DNA of 64,000 bases, taken from contig NC_092695.1 in assembly GCF_964275005.1 (NCBI RefSeq), forward strand, positions 15,205,697-15,269,696, written 5' to 3'. This document shows positions 59,290 through 64,000 of this stretch, piece by piece. Positions within the stretch are counted from its first letter, which is position 1. The number at the start of each line of letters is the position of its first letter. Both the position numbers and the translations under genes were made by a program. This DNA comes from Diadema setosum (lineage: Eukaryota > Echinodermata > Echinoidea > Diadematoida > Diadematidae). The notes beneath the pieces were generated by a model, which saw only the letters and a list, made by a program, of their open reading frames with translations, made no database searches and was not told the DNA's origin.

Positions 59290-61440
59290 TACAAATACTA
59301 TTAGGGCTATACCTGCTTATCAACAATAACCTTATTAATTGAAATTAATTGTCATGTAATGATTGTTGTGATGATTACAATACATTTAGTGATAATTAAG
59401 ATGATAATACAAGCCAGTTTCTCTTAATTGTTCTAAAAAGAGTGTTGTCATTGTTTTCATCTTCATTTAGTACACGCATGTATTGTTATTATAGCTGTGG
59501 TTGATCGTTCCAAAGATTTCTTTGCCCCCCCCTTTTTTTGTGGATATATTATTATTTAACACTTTTGCATTTGGACATCTATGGTAATACATGTATTCGG
59601 TATACTGTGTTTCATATTTTTTTACTTTTTACCGTTTTTTTTTTTACTTAATTAACTTACTTTTTCATTTTTTCACATTATTTTTAATTCAAATTCGGTT
59701 CACTTCTTTCATAATACACTATAATTATGAATGTTTGTTCTAAGATGAAGGATACCGCTAAATCTTGGGAAAAAGACGTGCCAGTCAGTAATAATTACTT
59801 GTATTTACTCATCTTTCATACTCATGCATGCACTCTGTTATTTCTTTCTCTGAAATAATATATTAATTTCTTTATTTCTTATTATTCCACATATTTGTGA
59901 CATTTACTTTGTCACAATTTTTATCAGTGTCATTCTTGTCATTTGGCTCGCATGCGAATTCACTCATAATTCCTCATTTTCCATCTTTCTCTTTCCTGCT
60001 CAACAGATTCTATGATAGCTGCACCTGATCATATAAAGACATAAACTCATCCTGCATGCACTCTTCGAAACTGATAAACTCCTAAAAATACATGAATATC
60101 AACACTATCAGAATTTCAAGCTTCATTTTAAATATATAATAATGGTCATGTTTTATTATGCCTTTTGCAGCAATATATTGAAGAGGTACATTATGTAATC
60201 GAAGAAACATAGGTCCTCAATAGAATATCAAATTTGAATTATTCAGAGATGAGTAATGACAATGGGAAGGATAGCAATTGTGGAAGAGCTCCATAAATCA
60301 ATACATATCCAATGGCAAATGGAGATGGAATCAAGATTCAAGAATATGTGTAATTCAAGTTCATTATTATATCAGTTCTTACATCGTACATTTACATCTA
60401 TAGAGTGCGGACGGAACATATACAAGAGAAAGAATAACATCCTCAAATTAATATATCAAGCATAACTACATGTATGTATATGACCACTCAAAGATGTTGC
60501 TGCATATGCATGAAGCTTGAGAGTGCTGCAACACCCATATGCTCAGATAAAAACTTGATGTATATCATACAAAAGAGAAGAGGTACTGCATGTACATGTA
60601 GTTACACTATTCACAGGACAGTAGAGAAAAAGCACGAGAGAGGGAAATGGGTGTCTAAAATAGGTCGATGTAAGGAGTGCCAAGCCAATTAAGTCTCTAA
60701 TAGAAGTCATACATATATAAGGAAACAAATTAATCACAACATAAATGATCATGCTCATGTTAACCAATAATTAGCATCTAAAAATGTGTGTAGAAAGCCC
60801 ATAATATCAGCCTTTCGCCCCGAAGGCTTGTATTATGAGAAAAGAGAAATTTTGGCCGACCCCCCCCCTCCCTGTGAATCCTTAATCCACCAGTACTATA
60901 AACACATTCTGAGAATGTGTTTTAGTACATGTACTAGCAAATTCACAAGAGGGTTGGGGAAATTCAGCCAAAATTGTGTGTGGCTAAAATAATTAAAAAG
61001 AAAGGTCATCAGCAAAACTACGGGGTGGATGCAGACAAATTTTCATGTGATGACTACAAAATATGCAGCTAAAGGAAAAAAAAAAAGACGGCGGAGAGGG
61101 GCCAAGGCTAATTTGACTCCCCTCCCCCCCCCCACCAAAAAACAAACAAACAAACAAACACCACTGTTTTACAGCACCTTTCAAGGACTCTTAATTTTTT
61201 GTTTGTTAAAAACAAACGTCTCGAAGTAAAGAATTCCATATTGTAGGCGAAATGTAGACCGATACAGTGTATAAAGTGTACATCCCAAGCTATTAAAGAA
61301 AAAAAAAAACAGATTATGAATATCATTTAAAGTAAGAATTTCAGTGTGTTTAATCATCTTTAGTTGAGTTGCAAATGACATGTACATATTTAATAAGAGC
61401 AGTAAACTTCGAAGCGCCCCCAAGCCCTTCTATACTTAAT
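59290..61440. other. Gene-free AT-rich stretch
   Basis: No gene recognised. It includes C runs at 59524 and 60861 and an A/C-rich patch at 61075-61160. Open frames here are short and low in complexity. Confidence 0.4.
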
Positions 61441-61468
61441 TATTCATGTGTAAAGGTAGCGCCAGGGC

Positions 61469-61540
61469 ACTCTGGTGGTCTAGTGGTTATGACGCTGGTC
61501 TAGTAATCCAGAGGTCGTGGGTTCGAATCCTGCTTGGGCT
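61469..61540 (+). tRNA. tRNA-Thr(AGT)-like sequence, probably a SINE head or tRNA pseudogene
   Basis: An A box (TGGTCTAGTGG, 61476-61486) and a perfect B box (GGTTCGAATCC, 61520-61530) are correctly spaced. A 7-base anticodon loop CTAGTAA (61500-61506) gives AGT. The T stem pairs GTGGG with CCTGC. The anticodon stem has one mismatch and the acceptor stem pairs badly, so this is not a sound tRNA gene. A T-run follows shortly after (about 61550), with CACAG/CTGTG around it. It could be transcribed by RNA polymerase III as a SINE. Confidence 0.6.
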
Positions 61541-61574
61541 GCCTGTGATTTTTTTTTCACAGCAGCCTACAAAC

Positions 61575-62354
61575 TGCACACTGCAGTTGAGTGCGTTACT
61601 ACGGATGGAGACAAATGAATAATCTATTATTTTAATATACGATGTTTGACATCCTTATTGCAATCACTTTCTTTAATCGTGAATTTAGAGACATAATGAA
61701 TTATTATTAAAAGAACTCAAATTTCTGTATTTTGTTGTGAGTTTGCATGGGAACATACACGTATCATAATTTACAATTTTAGTTAGATAAAGAACATCTT
61801 ATAACAGAACAGTCTAGTGATGGTTGAATAATTATGTCAATTTGTGAAAAGTCCTATCATTTACATGGAGTGCATGTTCCCATGTTTATAAGAATCATAC
61901 GTGACACATTCAAAGTGGGTTGAAGACAACAAAATAATAAATAAAAGAATAAAGGAGAATAGAACTTAATCTGATTACAGCATCATCTAAATATTGCCAA
62001 TGTGCACTTAGAAATCTATCAAGATTTATCACAAGGTTATGATTACCACACAAAACCTTCAAGATTTATTATCATGAAATACATACCAATGAACACTTAA
62101 AAAAATCTAACGTTCCACATCCACATGAAGCTTTCCTTGATATAAATGTCTCTCTGTAGTGTTATTAAAGTGTAGCAAAATTGTAATTATGACATCACAG
62201 AATGGAATGCATTGTTTTCACCTTCAATCTTAGGATCTCCTTTCATGTTTCCACTTTACAATCACATTTCACTGTAGATATACCATCCTTATGTTGTCGC
62301 CCTTCATCCCAATTTCTCCCTTCTATCCTATCTGTAGATTGTCTTCTTTCCTAA
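61575..62354. other. Gene-free AT-rich stretch
   Basis: No gene or repeat family recognised. Confidence 0.4.
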
Positions 62355-63450
62355 GCCATTGTATTCACATTCCTTGATGATCAGCACGATGCTGTACTTT
62401 TTTCTTCTTCTCTGAAACAGTCCAGCTCTTCGCTACTGCATGGCATCAGTCATCTGAAAGAAAAGACAGAAATTAAGAACTTTCGATTAAAATCAAACAT
62501 CATGATACAAGATACAACTTTCATTTTGAGAAAAAGAAATCAGCCAACTAAACTGTAGTTGAAATTATTTTGCTCTATTTATTTAAACATAAAACAAAAC
62601 GGTATACAGGATCAAAGAATGTCAAAAAAATACTGCTGTTTTTGATGCATATTCAAATTGTCTCGCCTTTTACATATGTTAATGATGCAAGATCTTATGT
62701 CTAGCACTTAGTAAGTCTCATGTAGAATTTAAATTATTATTCACATGAATAAATCTGCATGTCCTTGTAAACAAGGCATTGCTTTGAAAAAGCTGAATAT
62801 TACTAATTGCATCTGGGAAAGAGTCTACGACAATCAAACTTGTTTATTATCAGAGACTTTAACATCTTAATAAGACCTAGACTCTACATTACCATTGTAT
62901 TCACATCCGTTGGTGATATACACGACCCTGTACTTTTCCTTTTCTTTTCTGAGACAGTCCAGTTCTTCGCTACTACATGGCACCAGTCATCTGAAAGAAA
63001 AGAAAGAAATTAAGAACTTTTGATTAAAATCAAACATCATGGCACAAGATACAACTTTAATTTTGAGAAGAAAAAAAAATCAGCCAACAAAACTGAAGTT
63101 GAAATTATTTTGCTCTATTTATATTAAACATAAAACAAAATGGTAGGCCTATGCAGGATCAAAGAATGTCAAAAAATGCTGCTGTTCGTATTTGATGCAT
63201 ATTCAAATTGTCTCTTCATTTACACATTTTACTGATGCAAGATATTATGTTTAGCACTTGGTATGTCTCATGTAGAAATTGAATCATCATTCACATGAAT
63301 ATAAATCTACATGTATTTGTAAACAAGGCATTGCATTGAAATAGCTGAATATTACTACATGTACCTGCATTTGGGAAACAGTCTATGACAATCAAACCTG
63401 TTTCTTATCAGAGACTGTAACATCTTAATTAGACCTAGACTCTACATTAT
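62355..63450. repeat. Tandem duplication of a unit of about 0.53 kb
   Basis: Copy 1 (about 62355-62885) and copy 2 (about 62886-63450) share CCATTGTATTCACATCC, CTTCGCTACT...ATGGCA, AGTCATCTGAAAGAAAAG, ACAAGATACAACTTT and AGGATCAAAGAATGTC. Each has on the minus strand a pyrimidine-rich acceptor-like TTTCTTTCAG followed by ATGACTG (at about 62456 and 62994). They might be duplicated exons of a minus-strand transcript, but no long frame supports this. Confidence 0.6.
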
Positions 63451-64000
63451 CATTCAGCTTTTAAAGGTATTAACCATTCACCTATAAAACACTGGCATTG
63501 TCATGTGCATCATATTTCTTTGATACTGCACATATTTTCATGAAGTCTGCACAAGAATGCAAATGAAACACGTCTGCTGTTTGGTATTTATGAAAAAAAA
63601 AAATCACTAACCTGGAAGTCCTTGGCCTTAGAAATAACACGTGGCGAGTTAGTAGGAATTGACGTTAAAATAGAATAAGAATAGATCTACTAAATAGGCC
63701 TTTGCCTCATGAATGTCTGGTCTAATTATAGACTAAGTGAAGTCTAGACCTTTCACTTTTAAGTTACCAGTGGTTCACAAAATTTATATTATAGATCTAG
63801 ACTACATCTAGATCTAGACATCTAATACTATTAGATCTTGGCAACTTTTGTCTTTGTGACACGAAATTAACACGTCACGGATGATATTGCGGCGATATCC
63901 AACAGGATGACAGTACCACTATTACTGACTCAGTAAGTTGACATAGATAACTAACATCAACTTGTTAACGTACGTTAGAGATGGCACCATATACAAAAGC
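63451..64000 (-). other. Gene-free right edge, possible minus-strand non-coding exon
   Basis: On the minus strand GGACTTCCAG followed by GTTAGT (boundary near 63612) forms a good splice donor. It lies upstream of the acceptor-like sites in the duplicated block, and a 5' UTR exon is conceivable. The stretch 63650-63850 has CTAGATCTAGA-type words. No coding domain is recognised. Confidence 0.3.

Overview
This window looks like nuclear DNA of a marine deuterostome invertebrate, most likely an echinoderm such as a sea urchin. That is an inference from content: a Gmr1-type Ty3/Gypsy element (a group known from deuterostomes), an Academ-type DNA transposon, a Crypton-type tyrosine recombinase, a CR1-like LINE, an AT-rich background, and one spliced MADF exon. 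No bacterial-style genes or operons are present. Almost all long open frames belong to transposable elements. The only host-gene piece I can support is one MADF coding exon at 758-887 on the minus strand.

Layout. Positions 1-4462 are mostly non-coding around the MADF exon, with simple repeats and a stretch rich in CTAGA/TAGAC/AACGTTA words. From 4463 to about 53420 the backbone is a tandem satellite with a unit of about 487 bp. Only about 10.9 kb (roughly 22 units) of satellite remains visible. The rest is insertions: a 6.9 kb element with palindrome-rich inverted ends (4487-11372), a young broken Ty3/Gypsy element (12505-16518), a Crypton-like element (16639-19268), a truncated LINE (21690-22347), a nearly full-length CR1-like LINE (22400-26996), a broken Gmr1-like element with integrase ahead of reverse transcriptase (31419-38931), and an Academ-type element (41236-52980). 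The Academ element is itself interrupted by a 4.0 kb element (47172-51207), which carries a hAT-like element (47806-49007). That is four layers of nesting.

Beyond the array, 53420-64000 holds no convincing gene. It has a 3.3 kb element with inverted ends (54583-57838), several GC-rich hairpins, a tRNA-Thr-like SINE head or tRNA relic (61469-61540), and a tandem duplication of about 0.53 kb with splice-site-like motifs (62355-63450).

The most interesting items are the Academ protein (paired zinc-binding motifs, transposase, XPG/FEN-like nuclease and a nine-cysteine C-terminus, flanked by YY1-like subterminal repeats), the Gmr1-like domain order with a repeated leader hairpin, and the satellite acting as a transposon landing field. 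Family names come from motif recognition only; no database search was run.
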